Shown here: positions 33,070 through 58,395 of the stretch, one piece after another
Layout: the number at the start of each line of letters is the position of its first letter
How positions within the stretch are numbered: the first letter of the stretch is position 1
NCBI GenBank assembly: GCA_963971285.1
Contig: OZ020246.1
Location: 11,453,217-11,517,216, forward strand
Length of the DNA: 64,000 nucleotides
Reading direction: 5' to 3'
Source of the DNA: Astropecten irregularis
Taxonomy: Eukaryota; Echinodermata; Asteroidea; Paxillosida; Astropectinidae
Made by a program: the position numbers and the translations under genes
The notes under the pieces: model-generated
The model's input: only the letters and a program-made list of their open reading frames with translations
Database searches by the model: none
Told to the model about the DNA's origin: nothing

Positions 33070-34203
33070 TGTCAATAATTCACAATTCTTATTCATTTTG
33101 GAAGTTTATATCTCCCCCTTTGATTTTTCAGTGGCTGTACAGGTTTGTAGGTTTGGATCCCATTCAAATTCTCATCATTTGTATCCTTAGTAACCATTGA
33201 GACTGATAATGAAAGGACAAAGATTCAGGTGAATAACTGGTCAATAGAGGGCGCTCTTTGACAAAACTTATGATACCTGTGGTCCATTTCACAAAGATTG
33301 ATGATCTTTAATTTGAGATGTCACTGTTACCATATATTGTGACGTCACACTTTGCTCAGCAATTAAGATTGATTCACGGTTTAAGATCAAACTTAGTGCT
33401 TCATGAAATTGGCTCCCAGGGCCTTTTCCAAACCTCTGCTCCGGCTCCGGCTCCGTCTCCGGCTTTGTTTCCGACTTCATCTATAGTCATCCATATGCTG
33501 AAAATATATAGGTTGTGTTTTTTTTATTGAAACTGGAGCTCTGATTTCTTAAACCAGAGAATCTACTGGTACTTCCGATACGCAGCCAAAAGCTTCTATT
33601 TTGATACTATTTTTTTAAAGGATTCACAAAATGAAGCTGGAGCCGGCCAGGTTTGGAAAAGGCAATTATAATCGTTGGGGTGTCAAGACTTTTGTATAAT
33701 TTAGTAAAATTACCACAAAGCCCCTAATTTTGTACAAAACTACATAAGTTATGACAGAAGCATATAGGATGATGCCGCTCCAAATGCGATTGTCGAACAA
33801 ATTGAAAATCTGAGGTAAATTATGGCACTTTTCATACTTTCATTCACTCAAGAAATGGTAGGTAATTAATCATTTCCTGCCAGAATTTTAGACCAAGGGT
33901 CAAAATATCACAAACAGACCGTTTGTAAAAGCTAGCTGTCCGTGGATATGTGCAATTCAACCCAAGTTTGTGACTTTTGGTAAACTTTATTTATGCCGGG
34001 CAGGGAAATAATTCACTGGATTTCTGGCAATCTCCAAAGCCCGCCCTCTAGCACCGTCCTGTGAATATTCTACGAACGAAAACCACACGTTTTTTATTTG
34101 GGTCTGATTCCCGACGCTCCCCTCGTCATCGGTTTTTCCATAGGCAGCGTTATCTGAAACCATGCTATTTCTGCCATAATTCAGCGAAGCTACATTGAGA
34201 AAA
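33070..34203. other. Spacer between the unidentified gene and PRPF4B
   Basis: Contains an M3 element (33422-33662) and otherwise unique AT-rich DNA. The PRPF4B promoter should lie in its last few hundred bases. A possible 5-codon upstream ORF (ATG at 34162, stop TAA at 34177-34179) precedes the PRPF4B start by 24 nt. Confidence 0.5.
33422..33662. mobile_element. M3 element, copy 2
   Basis: Ends CCTTTTCCAAACCTCTGCTCC and CCAGGTTTGGAAAAGG, with a short run of CTCCGG units in the left arm and the shared core. Confidence 0.75.
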
Positions 34204-47098
<12,895 letters not shown>

Positions 47099-47699
47099 GA
47101 CTCCACGGACCAAACCAGATAACCTGCTCTGTGAAAGGAAAAATCAAGGCAAGGATTATAGTCAGGTGAAATTAAGAAAGCCCAGGATTTGGTTTTGACT
47201 AGCAAACATGTTCTCCTTTGCGTCTTTCCTCTATTAAGCACAATTATAATACCAACTTTCATTCCTGAAGGGGTCTCCAATTCATGCTAAGAAGAAGCAG
47301 GGAGGTCATTTAAGCCAAATGTGTAATGTTAAACTCATGATTGTTTGAGGTGACAGAACAGCACTAACACATTTCTCTGATCCACCATATACATGGTATC
47401 ACACACCACTCTGCAATACAAGTCACCGAAAAAAAAAGTGGGAAAAAAACACCTCAATATTTTCACACAGAATTTAAAATGTAGTTTTGATATCCCTGAG
47501 AAGAAAATCTTCTGCTTCTGTTTTTTTTTTCACTCTTCCCCTCCCCCAGGAATTTAGTTAACATGTGAACATCCATGTTCAATCTTACCAGTTTTATCCC
47601 TTCAGATAGAGCATCTGAAAATGAAGTTGTTGTTTTTTGTGTTGCATTCTTATCCCTGTCGACAAGCACTCCGTGCACACAGGCTATTTACAGTGTGCA

Positions 47700-47941
47700 G
47701 GGTCCAGTTTCATAAAACTGTTAAGCACAAACATTTGCTTAGCACAAAAATGTCTTGCCCAATAAAACAAACCACCATTAAAAAATCTATTTGATATTCA
47801 TGGTCAGCAAACAACAGCCAAAGAACAATCACAAGCGATACACTACAGGTGGAAATTTGGCTGTGAACCCTGTTTATATTAAGACAGAAATGTCATGCTT
47901 AGCAAATTTTTGTGCTTAACAGTTTTATGAAATTGGCCCCA
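47700..47941. mobile_element. Inverted-repeat element, AACTGTTAAGCACAAA type
   Basis: Ends GGGTCCAGTTTCATAAAACT and AGTTTTATGAAATTGGCCCC; about 32-bp inverted repeat. Fragments of the family occur at 28650-28683, 57089-57150 and 58250-58320. Confidence 0.75.
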
Positions 47942-48019
47942 GATCATAACTGTGGATGACTGCCATGTCCTTAAATCTTCACTACAGTACATAATTGCCA
48001 TTCTCTCTTGGTGATTAGA

Positions 48020-48185
48020 GATCATGAAATAACCACAAGGGAAACTGACTGGAATAATTTCAAGTCATTGAAAAGTGGACAAAGATAAATTGACAGAAGC
48101 GGGATTTGAACCTGCGACCTCCGGAATACCGTACCAGCACTCTACCAACTGAGCTATCCGGCCCTATGTTGGTGGTGTCCCTAAT
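48020..48185 (-). mobile_element. tRNA-derived SINE S1
   Basis: Minus strand box B GGTTCAAATCC, box A TAGCTCAGTTGG, and tail at 48028-48060. Confidence 0.75.
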
Positions 48186-48204
48186 TAATAGTTAGTTATA
48201 ATTG

Positions 48205-48345
48205 GTAATTGACTATTAGGAACACCACCAACATAGCGCTGGAAAGCTCAGTTGGTTAAGAGCGCCGGTGCGGTATTCCCGAGGTCGCTGGTTCAAATCC
48301 CGCTCCAGTCAATTTTCCTTTGTTCACTTTTCAATGACTTCATAA
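48205..48345 (+). mobile_element. tRNA-derived SINE S1, inverted neighbour
   Basis: AAGCTCAGTTGGTTAAGAGC and GGTTCAAATCCCGCTCC. It faces away from the copy at 48020-48185, about 20 bp apart, so the pair forms a long hairpin. Confidence 0.75.
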
Positions 48346-49271
48346 TTAATGATGATGAATTTGTTGTCAGGGCTCACTTGGCTATAAGCGTCGTTTGGGA
48401 ATTTCGTAAAATCGGTATAATGTTTTATAATTCATATTTGATGTTTCACATTATGTCACAGTCGTAGTTGCAAGCTGCTTGGCTGTTTGGTAGCGCTAAA
48501 TGGTTGACTGTTTGGAAATAGTATATTTTTTGAAGGAAATGCAATTGTTTTTGGCTAGGAGTTACACGTACATGTACGTGTATATTATAACCATCTTACC
48601 TCAGGTCTCTGTTGCAGTATACTGTGACTTGTCTTAATGAATCCAAAGATTATTGTTGATTGGCAGTTCATAAAGAATAGATTTCCATACACGTGCAACA
48701 CAAACACACAACGTGCACAAACCCTATGGGACTGACCAGAAGAATTCTAGGCATTTTTAAAGCAAATTCCTTCCGGTTTTCACAGATTAAACTTTTAAAA
48801 GTAAACTTGTTCCACTCATTTTTTTGTTGTGCCAGCTGAAAATGTTTTTGTTTTGACAAATCCAGATCTTAAAAGGAATTGTCTTTTGTCACAATTGTCT
48901 TTATTATTTCATTTGTGTTTATTATTATTATTATTGTTCCTTGTTGTTCCTTTTTATTGATATTATATGGGGGATGGACTTGTGACTGCATGTTTACCAA
49001 TGGAGTTAAACCAATTGTAATTACATGTAATTAGTTTGAGTTAAAGTGCTTGAAATTGGAAGGAGGATTTCGGTCCCTTTGTGGCGGCTACTGTATATTC
49101 AATATCATGAAAACCAAAATCAGCATTGCTTGTGTGTTCTCCAAAAAGGAAACAGTTAATATATCAAGGAAGGATCCTGAAACATTATTACTGATTCATT
49201 TGTCACAGGTAGTGTTAACAATTAAACATGTATTGAACTTTAATAGGGAATGGACTGTGCCACCTTTGCTC

Positions 49272-49637
49272 TTAAAGGTAGTATCATACTTTGGTAAGAA
49301 ACCAAAACAGAAATGTTCACAGATTTACGTATAACTTACAGGGTATGAAGATGGTGGTGGTAGAAACATACCTTTAAAATTGTCTGCCTGAAATGCTGTA
49401 TTTATCCAGAAAAGAGTAAAACCAATGACCAAAATTATTTTTGATCTTTTAAAGATCAAAAATAAAAGAGAAAAGACTTAAGAAATACTGTGGACATTTT
49501 TCACTGTATTCTCAAAAAATGGGAACCGTATGGAACTGAAATTTTCACAGATGACTGTTAGTCTGTATCTTCCTTGATATTTTTGCCCATGAATCTGAAT
49601 TTCTTTAACAAAAACCAAAGTATGATTTTACCTTTAA
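49272..49637 (-). mobile_element. M1 MITE, full copy, reverse
   Basis: TTAA-flanked; right end ATGATTTTACCT then TTAA. Confidence 0.85.
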
Positions 49638-50589
49638 CATACATTGAATTGTTTTGCTACGTTTGATTTCAGTGTATGATACATGTATTATCCAATGAGG
49701 GAAGGGTGTTTATCCGTTGTATAGGGCCTATATAGAATGAAATAAGTACATACTTTTCTTATTGCACTTCCGACAAACTCATTCTGGTCCATCTTGTTGC
49801 GTGGTCACTCTGTGTTCTGGCCGGAGAAAATTCAATAACCCCTGGATTCATCACAAGAGCATCCATCTTTGAAAACTTCAAAATGCATTTGTACCAAATT
49901 CCAGTACTGAGTTTCACTAATTGGCTTTGTGTGTCATTTATGATCAATTGTTGGACTTTTCTTTTCGGGTATATTTGTTGTGTCGGTGTTGTGTTCCCAC
50001 AATCTAGTATTCTAAACAAAGGGTTCTCTATGTTCAAAATTGCAATGCAGAATTTCAATGGAAGCACACATGGCAGGGATGGCATTTCTCAGATTTGTAT
50101 CTGATTTCAGATTTTTTTATTTTGGATTTCAGATTTTCGCAGGCTGTGTACAAAAGTATAGGAGATTTTAAAGAGTTGAAATTTGTTATGCCCCTCTCCG
50201 TTGTTTTTAGATTTTTTTATCATTGGTCAATCTCATCTCTGATATTGGCCTTTGAGAAACCTCTTTGTAGTCTAGGCCTTGACTTCTCATCATCTACAAG
50301 CTGAAAATACTAAAACATTTTTCATAACAGAGTGTAGTTGGAAACCGTAGCCAAAAGCCACTACCTTAAATGTTAAACACATGTAAATGTTACTTTAAAA
50401 TGGGTTTATGAAGTTAGAGCTAAAGCCAGCATCAGAATTTGAGGAGGCAAAAAGGCCACATTTTATACCGAAGACAATGCAGTTCAAGTTGACGGATTCC
50501 TCAGAGGAAAAATGTTCAGTTATTATTGTGTTCGTTTTATAATTTTTAAATAACAATTTCAGTTCTTTGATTGTGACTGGAATGATAAG

Positions 50590-50862
50590 TTAGGTTTGAA
50601 GTTTTGCATGGTGGAGAGACTAGAATGAGTAAGGCTTGCTGTGACACCATGTATAATACTCTTTTAGGAAGATGTGTGGTCCTGAAAAGGACCGATGAGA
50701 GTGGATTCTCGACGTTTGGACTAGACTCACTCTCTCTCCTGAGGACGACTAGAGCACACAAGTCGAAACGTCGAGAATCCACTCTCATCGGTCCTTTTCA
50801 GGACCACACATCTTCCTAAAAGAGTATTATACATGGTGTCACCGCAAGCCTTGCTCATTCTT
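50590..50862. repeat. Long palindrome with hammerhead-like centre, copy 2
   Basis: Arms 50623-50717 and 50766-50860 pair almost fully. The centre has GACGTTT, then CTCCTGAGGACGACTAG, loop, AAGTCGAAACGTC. Same family as 30285-30541. Confidence 0.7.
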
Positions 50863-51170
50863 GTGACTGGAATGTCACAACACTTGTGCAACAATTTAAA
50901 TGAAATCAGCTTTAAAATGCTCTCTAGATTTGGAGAAGAAGATTTTTTTTGTTTTGTAGAATGTAGGCAGGTGTTATCTCATTGAATAATTAAGTTAAAT
51001 TGCTAAGGGCCTTCCTTAATCCCTAAAAATCCCCCCATTATTATCGAGAACAAAATAGGATGTTTTTTGATCCTGCAAATTACTGAAATACTAAAGAATG
51101 ATTTTTTATGCTTGGACAATTTCTTATAAAGGATCTAAATTCATTTCTGGTATTGCAAGATTTGAAATGA

Positions 51171-51319
51171 CCAGCAGCCAATTTCACGAAACTTCAAATG
51201 TTGCGTTATTTACGCACATTTTCCTGCCTTGGTTGCACGAGTTATGGCCGTTTCACGAAACTTACGCAACATTTGTACATTGCATAAGTTACGCAATATT
51301 TCGTGAAATCGGCTGCTGG
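51171..51319. mobile_element. Inverted-repeat MITE
   Basis: CCAGCAGCCAATTTCACGAAA at left, TTTCGTGAAATCGGCTGCTGG at right; inner TTACGCA motifs repeated in both orientations. 149 bp. Confidence 0.75.
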
Positions 51320-51929
51320 GTTCTACTGCCCCCAGTGGAGCTTTGCGTGGGAGCTCGATGATCCAATCTTGTTACCAAGTCCAAGGAATTTATAATTAAG
51401 GGGATTCAGGGAGGTTCCTAGCCAAAATGCCAAGGGGTCTGTGTTTACGTTTTCATTTAATTTTTCTTTCTTAATTAGAAATTGTTATTTTGGTCAGTTT
51501 CAGTCCAAAGAATGCATTGACCAAAGTAGTGAAAAAAAAAACGAAAAAGAAATTTGAGTTTGGATTAAGATTTAAACTAATGCTGTATAAAGTAATACTG
51601 CCTCATGCATATTCATGTATCGAGTCAGATGATATTTTGAGAGAATCCATGTTCCATAAGCATTAACCATCCTACATCAAATTTTGTGTGTGTGAAGGGA
51701 GTTGGTCAAAAGGCTTAGTTGTTTCTGTGGTTAAAAAGTTTGAATTTTCAGAGAGAGAGAAAAAAAAATTGTAGAACTAGACATTTCAAAGAGTAGTGAA
51801 TACTATTAAAGAAAATTGAGTCCTTAACTTCAGTTGCTCGTTTTAATGTCTCGAGTTTTGTGGTTTTTCCATTGTTAGTCATTTGATCTTGAAAATGCTA
51901 ATTAATCCATTTCTTTGTCTTGATCACAG

Positions 51930-52685
51930 GTCAAATTGTCAGACTGGAAGATGTTGAGATTAGAAACTCAAGGTATTAAAAAGCTGCGAGACAGGGCTGA
52001 CTTAAGCCTTTATCTACGAAAATTTTTGTATAATCTTTTGCCGTTGCAAATAACATTCTACCTTCTTATCCCAGTAATTCTTATCCTTTGGTCATTCAGG
52101 AAAATGCGTCTTAAAAGTAGGAGGGATTTCAGAAAGACTGGCCAGGATTATTTTTTGTGAAGGCCATGGGCTTCATTGACCTTGTTGATGGAGACATTTA
52201 GAAATGCCGCCTTACAATGGGACAGAAGCATGCAGTATTCTTGAACAAAAATGCCAGGGTTGGGATTGTAGGGGGATTAGATTTCAATTATGTGTCATTC
52301 AAAGTGCTGTTCTATACAGAAAGCATAATGCGAACAACTTTGAACATAATGGACACTTGGGTCTCGATTCTTCAAATGCTGTTGTCCCTTGATATACATG
52401 AACAAAATATATCCAGCACTTCTGTATGTAGCATTTGAATTTAACTGATATACAAAACACCCAGAAACCTGTGTACTGTGTCTGGTGGCTGATTGTTCAT
52501 TCATCAGTGCCGTCTTTTGCTCTGCGTTTGTCTACCAGTGTATTATGACCATGTTTCTTCTTTCCAATCACAGACTTGCCGACCGACCCTCAGATCTGGC
52601 TTCTAGCTCTCCCTGATACTCGGCATCTCATGCAGGCTAAGATCCTTGGTGATTACAGCAGCAAGCCAAGGAATCATCCATAATA
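51930..52685 (+). other. Possible two-exon 3' end of an unidentified transcript
   Basis: 51930-51972 has a good acceptor (TTGATCACAG) and donor (CAAG|GTATTA); 52574 follows TTCCAATCACAG, and AATAAA lies at 52683. Joined, two frames stay open: one reads RLETQ|DLPTDPQIWLLALPD and ends at 52680-52682, the other ends GAC..TCTAGCTCTCCC|TGA near 52613-52615. No family recognised and no upstream exon found. It could be an untranslated exon pair. Confidence 0.25.
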
Positions 52686-52936
52686 AAACCAGCTTGGCTG
52701 AAAAAAGACATCAGCCAACATTGATCACCAGATATAAGGGATGACCTGATCGTGACCTCTGGTGACCCCTGTGTCATAACCATCTGCCCAGGGCAGGGTA
52801 ATGTACTATAATAAAATATGCAACATTATCAACTGGCCCCACTCTCAATGAATCATGTGACTTAATATAATATTCATTTATTCCTGTTTTGGAACAACTG
52901 CATTGCCAGCATGGTCTTTTTTTAGATTTTTTTTAG

Positions 52937-52970
52937 CCCTTTTTCAAACCTCGGCTCCGGCTCCAGCTCT

Positions 52971-53005
<35 letters not shown>

Positions 53006-53193
53006 TGGCTCTGTCGTCCATATGCTGAAAATATAGGTTGTGCATTTTAATTGAAGCTGAAGCTCTGTTTTCCTTTTCAAATCAGAGAATCTACTTCCGA
53101 ACCAAAGTGAAAAGTCTTTATTTTGATACAGATTTTAGAATGCATTCCCAAAATGGAGCCGGAGCCTGAGCCAGAGCCAAGGTTTGGAAAAGG
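52937..53193. mobile_element. M3 element, copy 3
   Basis: CCCTTTTTCAAACCTCGGCTCC at left with about 80 bp of (CTCCGG)n, core as in the other copies, right end GAGCCAAGGTTTGGAAAAGG. Confidence 0.75.
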
Positions 53194-53740
53194 ACCCAAT
53201 TAGTCCTCAAAGTGCCAACAACAACAAACCATCCATGTATTCCTCAAACCAACCCAGACTTCCCCAGCACTCAATGGTGCTAATAATTTGTCGAGGAATA
53301 ACTACAGTGTAATGCAATTTCAAACAAGTGCTAAAAGGACTTCTGTGATTCATCAATATTGGAGCTGGACCTTGATGGTGCCTTTAAGACATTGCCTTTA
53401 ACTCCTGACCATTCCCTTTGCAATATCCTAGTAGTCCGATCAGTTTTGTTCCTAGTCTTTCCCCTTTCCAGCAGAAAATAGGCTGGTCCTTTACACAGAG
53501 AAATCCCCGTGTCTTCATATGGTTCGGTGTATGTATTATACAGCTTGACTCAAGTTATGCCATTCTGCAGAATTAAAACAGATTTATGTTCTTGTACGTT
53601 GGCCCTCTGTATTTCAGTTCATTTTGTTCATTTTGTTCATTTTGTTCATTGTTGGCTTTTAAATCTAGTGCATTGTCCACATACATTATGTAGATGAAGA
53701 TAGATTGGAGAATAGCGTTATTTGTAGGGATCCCTTTGGT

Positions 53741-54102
53741 TTAAAGGTATAATACATGATTGGTAAAAGTCACAGAATTCACACTTTGTCTAATCAAACT
53801 TGAACATGAAATAATAAACCTGTGAACATTTGAGCTAAATCTGACATCTGAGTCACAAGGAAATCGCAAAAACCCGACTCAATTTTTCTTATTAAACATA
53901 AAGAATGGTTTTGATCTTACCCCGAGATCAAAACTGTTATGGGTCTTTGTTTGACAAATTTCTGGATAGATACACCATTCCAAGTGGAAATATTTTAACG
54001 GTATGTTTCAGCCAGCATCATCTTCATATCCTGAAAGTTATAATGTTAATCCGTGAACATTTCTGTTTGGGTATGTTACCAATCCTGTACTATTATCTTT
54101 AA
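53741..54102 (+). mobile_element. M1 MITE, highly diverged copy
   Basis: TTAA at both ends (53741-53744, 54099-54102) and the last third (ATACACCATTC...TTTTAACGGTATGTTTC) match M1. The rest has drifted strongly; probably the oldest copy here. Confidence 0.65.
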
Positions 54103-54734
54103 AGTGATATTAGCTCTGGACAGACTGGTTAAAGCATCATGCACTGCTTATGTCACTGAAGTGCATTATTTATGAGAGAAAATAAGTGCAAATCACGTAG
54201 TGTACATTTTCTCAAACTTGTCAGACTTGACTTGGCGGTCATCGTTAGCAAGCCATTTTAAGATAACAGTTATCTTACAATAATTCACCAGGGCCTATCA
54301 GTACATGCATGCAAAATAGCCATTGTGTTCTCTCATTGTGCTTTATAGCAGTCCCATTAATATCCGAATCAATATACAAGAAAGTCCAGCATAGATGCAT
54401 ATCACCAACCTTGTTTCCCTGTTAAAATCTGTGAGAAAATCTTTCCATTTATTACCTGCATGCGAGTTTTGTGGAATTCATAAACTGGGAAATATTATAG
54501 CTTGTCTTGGCCCAAACCTTCCCAAACCACCAATCTTTGAAGTTTGAAAACCAAGGGTCTGTAGAATTTATTAAATGGGGCTGGATGGCCCAAATTCTTG
54601 CCCGAATCCATTACACATGCCAAAGGAATATTCCACACAGTTGGACTTCGGTATTAAGACAGTTCCTAGCCCAAATACCCAGGTAATTAGAGTTTAACGT
54701 ATCCATGTTGTCCCAATGTTCCATTTGTTTTCAA

Positions 54735-54860
54735 AGATAATTGACTATTGGGGTCACCACCAACATAGGGCTGGATGGCTCAGTTGGTAGAGCGCCTGTA
54801 CAGTATTCAGGAGGTTTGAATCCCGCTTCAGTCAATTTTTCTTTGTTCACTTTTCAATGA
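54735..54860 (+). mobile_element. tRNA-derived SINE S1
   Basis: Good 5' part (AATTGACTATTGGGGTCACC) and box A; about 9 nt are missing just before a shortened box B (GGTTTGAATCC). Confidence 0.75.
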
Positions 54861-55248
54861 AAATATGTTTTACTTGAATTTGTCAACCAAATTTGTCGCT
54901 GACCACCAATCATATACACACCTGTCACACCTGTTCAATTCTTACAGACCTTGTCAAGTGTCAAGTGGATGGTAAATATGAAAAGGATGGTTTAGACAGA
55001 GAGAGAGGGAGGTGCCTGTTCACAACGGTCAGCAAGTATGGAGCCAGGTAGGCCAATAACACCCCCTAAAATAATGGCATATCCATCCAGCTTGTTTGTC
55101 CCACTTGTTCGTCACATTTTTGGGTGGTTTTTTTTAAGAGACAGTGTAGCCTTGAATTTGGCAGTGTAAGGTGACTGGAAATGCATGCGAATTACTGGTG
55201 AGGAAACATTATTTATTCTCTGTGGACCCCAAGTCAAATGATGTCTAC

Positions 55249-55616
55249 TTAAAGGTAGTATCATACTTTGGTAAGAAACCAAAACAGAAATGTTCACAGA
55301 TTTACCTATAACTTACAGGGTATGAAGATGGTGCTGGTAGAAACATACCGTTAAAATGTTTCCGCCCGAAATGGTGTATTTATCCAGAAATTAGTAAAAC
55401 AACAACCGAAAATCTTTTTGATCTTTTAAAAGATCAAAAATAAAAGAGATAAGACTTAAGAAATGCTGTGGCCGTTTTTCACTAGTTTTTCTCAAAGACT
55501 GGGCACCGTATGGGACTGAAATTTTCACAGATGACTGTTACTGTATCTGTTGATATTTTTTGCCCATGAATCTGTATTTCTTTGAAAAACAAAACAAAGT
55601 ATGATATTACCTTTAA
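55249..55616 (-). mobile_element. M1 MITE, full copy, reverse
   Basis: TTAA-flanked; right end AAAGTATGATATTACCT then TTAA. Confidence 0.85.
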
Positions 55617-57159
55617 GTTCAAGTTTACCATTGAAATCCAACCTTACCGATTTTGTTTGTGTGTATTAAGAAAGGGTTAACATGTTGCATTAAAAAGTCT
55701 TGTATTTCTAAAATTGTTAAACTACACACTATAGGCCTATCAAATTGCTGCAATTTTAATTTTTTGTTCTCCATTTTTGGTTTGGAATTAATGTGGTCGT
55801 GGTGATTTTGTTTAACCATTGGAGCTGTAAATACTCCTCGGTCTAGTAACATGTTTACACGTCCACCCTGAGTACCTGTCAGATTTTTACTTGAAATTGG
55901 GCTAATGTATGAAGTAAAGGCACTACCATGACAGCAGTTGACAGAAAATATGTATAATCACGAGGGAATACATGTTAATACATATGAAGTGTCGAGTTTT
56001 GGGCCAGAGATTACGTTTGCATAGATTGGTGCAGGTATTGATGCAAACTTCATGGTAGGATTTCTGAGACGGAGACGATTATGATCTGATGTACTGTCCT
56101 CCCTTTGGCTAATTTTTATAGGATTACACACATTTTCATGCATTGATATTGCTTAAGAATTATCCCAATTTTTCATGAGGCAATGAAAAAGGACAGCAAA
56201 GGGCCAATTTCGACCAATTAGATTGTATTTTATTGTCATTTGTGAATAATTAAGAAATATCTGTCATCATTGTTTAATCATCTGTAAACCCATCAATAAG
56301 CCGGATAATTCCATCATGGACCAAATTGACCATTAAGTAGTTCACCACGCTCAAGTCTGGTACCTTTCTGAACCACACAGTATATTAATACATTATGCAA
56401 CCACATTCATCTGGACAAAGACAGGGCACCATACTGTTTTGTTTTTTTTGTATCTGTTTATGAGTGTGATTTCTAGTGCAGATTTCACCAATGACCATTG
56501 AACCGTGCTCGTGAACCATTCGCACGTGGTCATGCTTGACCTGGGAAAAAACACAGCTCGATAGGAAATGAAATGACGAACGTGACCACCATGTGGTTCC
56601 GCTTGAATTAATATATGCAAATTAGCAACGTCATGCCATGATTCACTGCAGACGGAATTTTGACCTACATTTAGCATTTGAAGAAAAAAAAACACCAGAA
56701 AAATTAAATGCTTGAATGTGTGTTATCACATGGATGCATCCAAACAGGTTCTGTATGAAAATTTTTTTTTTTTAAAGGGCATGTGCAACATTGGTAAAGG
56801 TGACAGAGCAGCTGCAGGCTGCTCATAATTTGATTTGTCATGGAATAAAAACAAACCCGTGAAATATTCAGCTCAATTGATCATTGGAAACAATAGAAAA
56901 CAGCGAAAAACCGTTGCAATTGGTATGCCAAATTATGTGCAAATAGCTCTTTCAATTTTTATCTTTCCAAGATTAAAAATGTTTTCAAATTTCCATGTGT
57001 TGTGTATCACTTGCAATTGTTCTTTGGCTGTTGTTCGCTGACCACGAATATCAAATCGAATTTTCAATGGTGGTTTGTTTTATTGGACAAGCCATTTTTG
57101 TGCTAAGCAATTTTTTTGTGCTAAGCAGCTCCATGAAATTGGGTCCAGGTTTGCATTGC

Positions 57160-57300
57160 GGTTCATTTCTTGCCTTTCACCTCTGGTGACACAGGTTCGA
57201 TTCCAGTTCGGTCCACAAGTGGATTTGGTTTTCAGTCCCTACCTGATTCTATGGGTTTTGACCCTGAATATTACTCTGGGGTTTTCCTCCCACCTGTAAT
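57160..57300 (+). mobile_element. tRNA-like SINE S3, copy 2
   Basis: GGTTCGATTCCAGTTCGGTCC, CCACAAGTGGATTTGGTTTT, CCCTACCTGATTCTATGGG; ends in TTTTCCTCCCACCTG. Confidence 0.6.
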
Positions 57301-57532
57301 ACTGTATCTTCTTATCATCTTTCCATAAAATGTTTCATCAGGCTTTTGAGCTACAGTGCCTAGGGCACTTTTTGAGTAATCCTTGGTTTCATTACCAGAA
57401 ATGAACAGTTATAATAAACTTAGGACACATATCTGTACTGTCCATGTAAAATAGCTTCATATTTATAATGCTTGCTGGCCCAACCTATAAACCAAATGCA
57501 AACTTAATGTAATAGGCATACCTAAGAGTCAT

Positions 57533-57672
57533 GGGGTAGATTTAACCAAATTCATCATAACTTACTATCAATCATAGGACTTATGATGTATTGCAGCCCT
57601 ACGTAGGATACGATGGATTATCCTCCATAACTCAAGTTATGATCGATCGTAGGGCTTCGTGAAATCAAACCA
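57533..57672. mobile_element. M2 palindromic MITE
   Basis: GGGGTAGATTTAACCAAATTC at left; GATCGATCGTAGGGCTTCG at right. Confidence 0.7.
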
Positions 57673-58395
57673 TGGATCTTCAACAGATTCAAGAAGGTTC
57701 CTAGCCAAAATTCCTCAGAGGTTATGATTAGTACTTATAACATATAAACAATATTTACATATAACTCTTTGACATTAACGTTGCAAAGCAGTTATCAGGT
57801 TCAACAAGAAAAGGGCAAGTTTTGTCAAATAGAAATAAATGGTCCTTTTAAATTTGTCCTTTGACCCGATGAAATATAATATTGAAGATGTGATAGCATA
57901 TATACATGTATACACAAAGATTACAGTGAGATATAATATTTTTGGGAGACACTCTCCATGAAATATCTTTACATAAATACAAAAACACAAAATATTCTTA
58001 TAATATACATATAACAGTGTTTGCAAAAGAAATGATATTAATAATTAAATAAATTTGAACTGTCAAATTATTACTCTGAATACCTTTCTGTATAAAGTCC
58101 AAAAATAAACATGCTGTGCTGATTTTTACTGTAATTTTCTGTGCTGGAACCCCATATGCATTCTTGTGCATGTTAGGCCAGAGTTCTGTTTTTGTACTGT
58201 AAGCAAAGATCTGCAGTGAACCAGTCAGAGGTCATATGCATTGCATGGAATTTTGGTTGGTAACTTTTTAATGCTGAGCGATTTTGTGTGCTTAGCAGTT
58301 TGCTCAGAGAAATAGGGCCATGGTGATTTCAAAATGCAAACCCATCATCACAAAACAAAGTTAATATGGTGCATTTTGTTGAATGTATAAACCAA

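Larger units (their letters stand above)
47099..51929 (+). other. Region downstream of PRPF4B
   Basis: Start of the PRPF4B 3' UTR, then mostly repeats. The first AATAAA after the stop is at 47761, inside the inverted-repeat element at 47700-47941. No convincing coding exon; unique AT-rich DNA at 48350-49270, 49640-50585 and 51320-51930. Confidence 0.5.
54110..57530. other. Intergenic region with scattered repeats
   Basis: No supported exon. Holds a SINE S1 (54735-54860), an M1 copy (55249-55616), and an S3 copy (57160-57300). The remainder is unique AT-rich DNA in which I see nothing recognisable. Confidence 0.5.

Noticed and set aside
49759-49870. Minus-strand stretch MDALVMNPGVIEFSPA, resembling the NNAG motif of short-chain dehydrogenases
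   Set aside because: Only about 35 residues, no Rossmann glycine motif or YxxxK nearby, and no splice partner.
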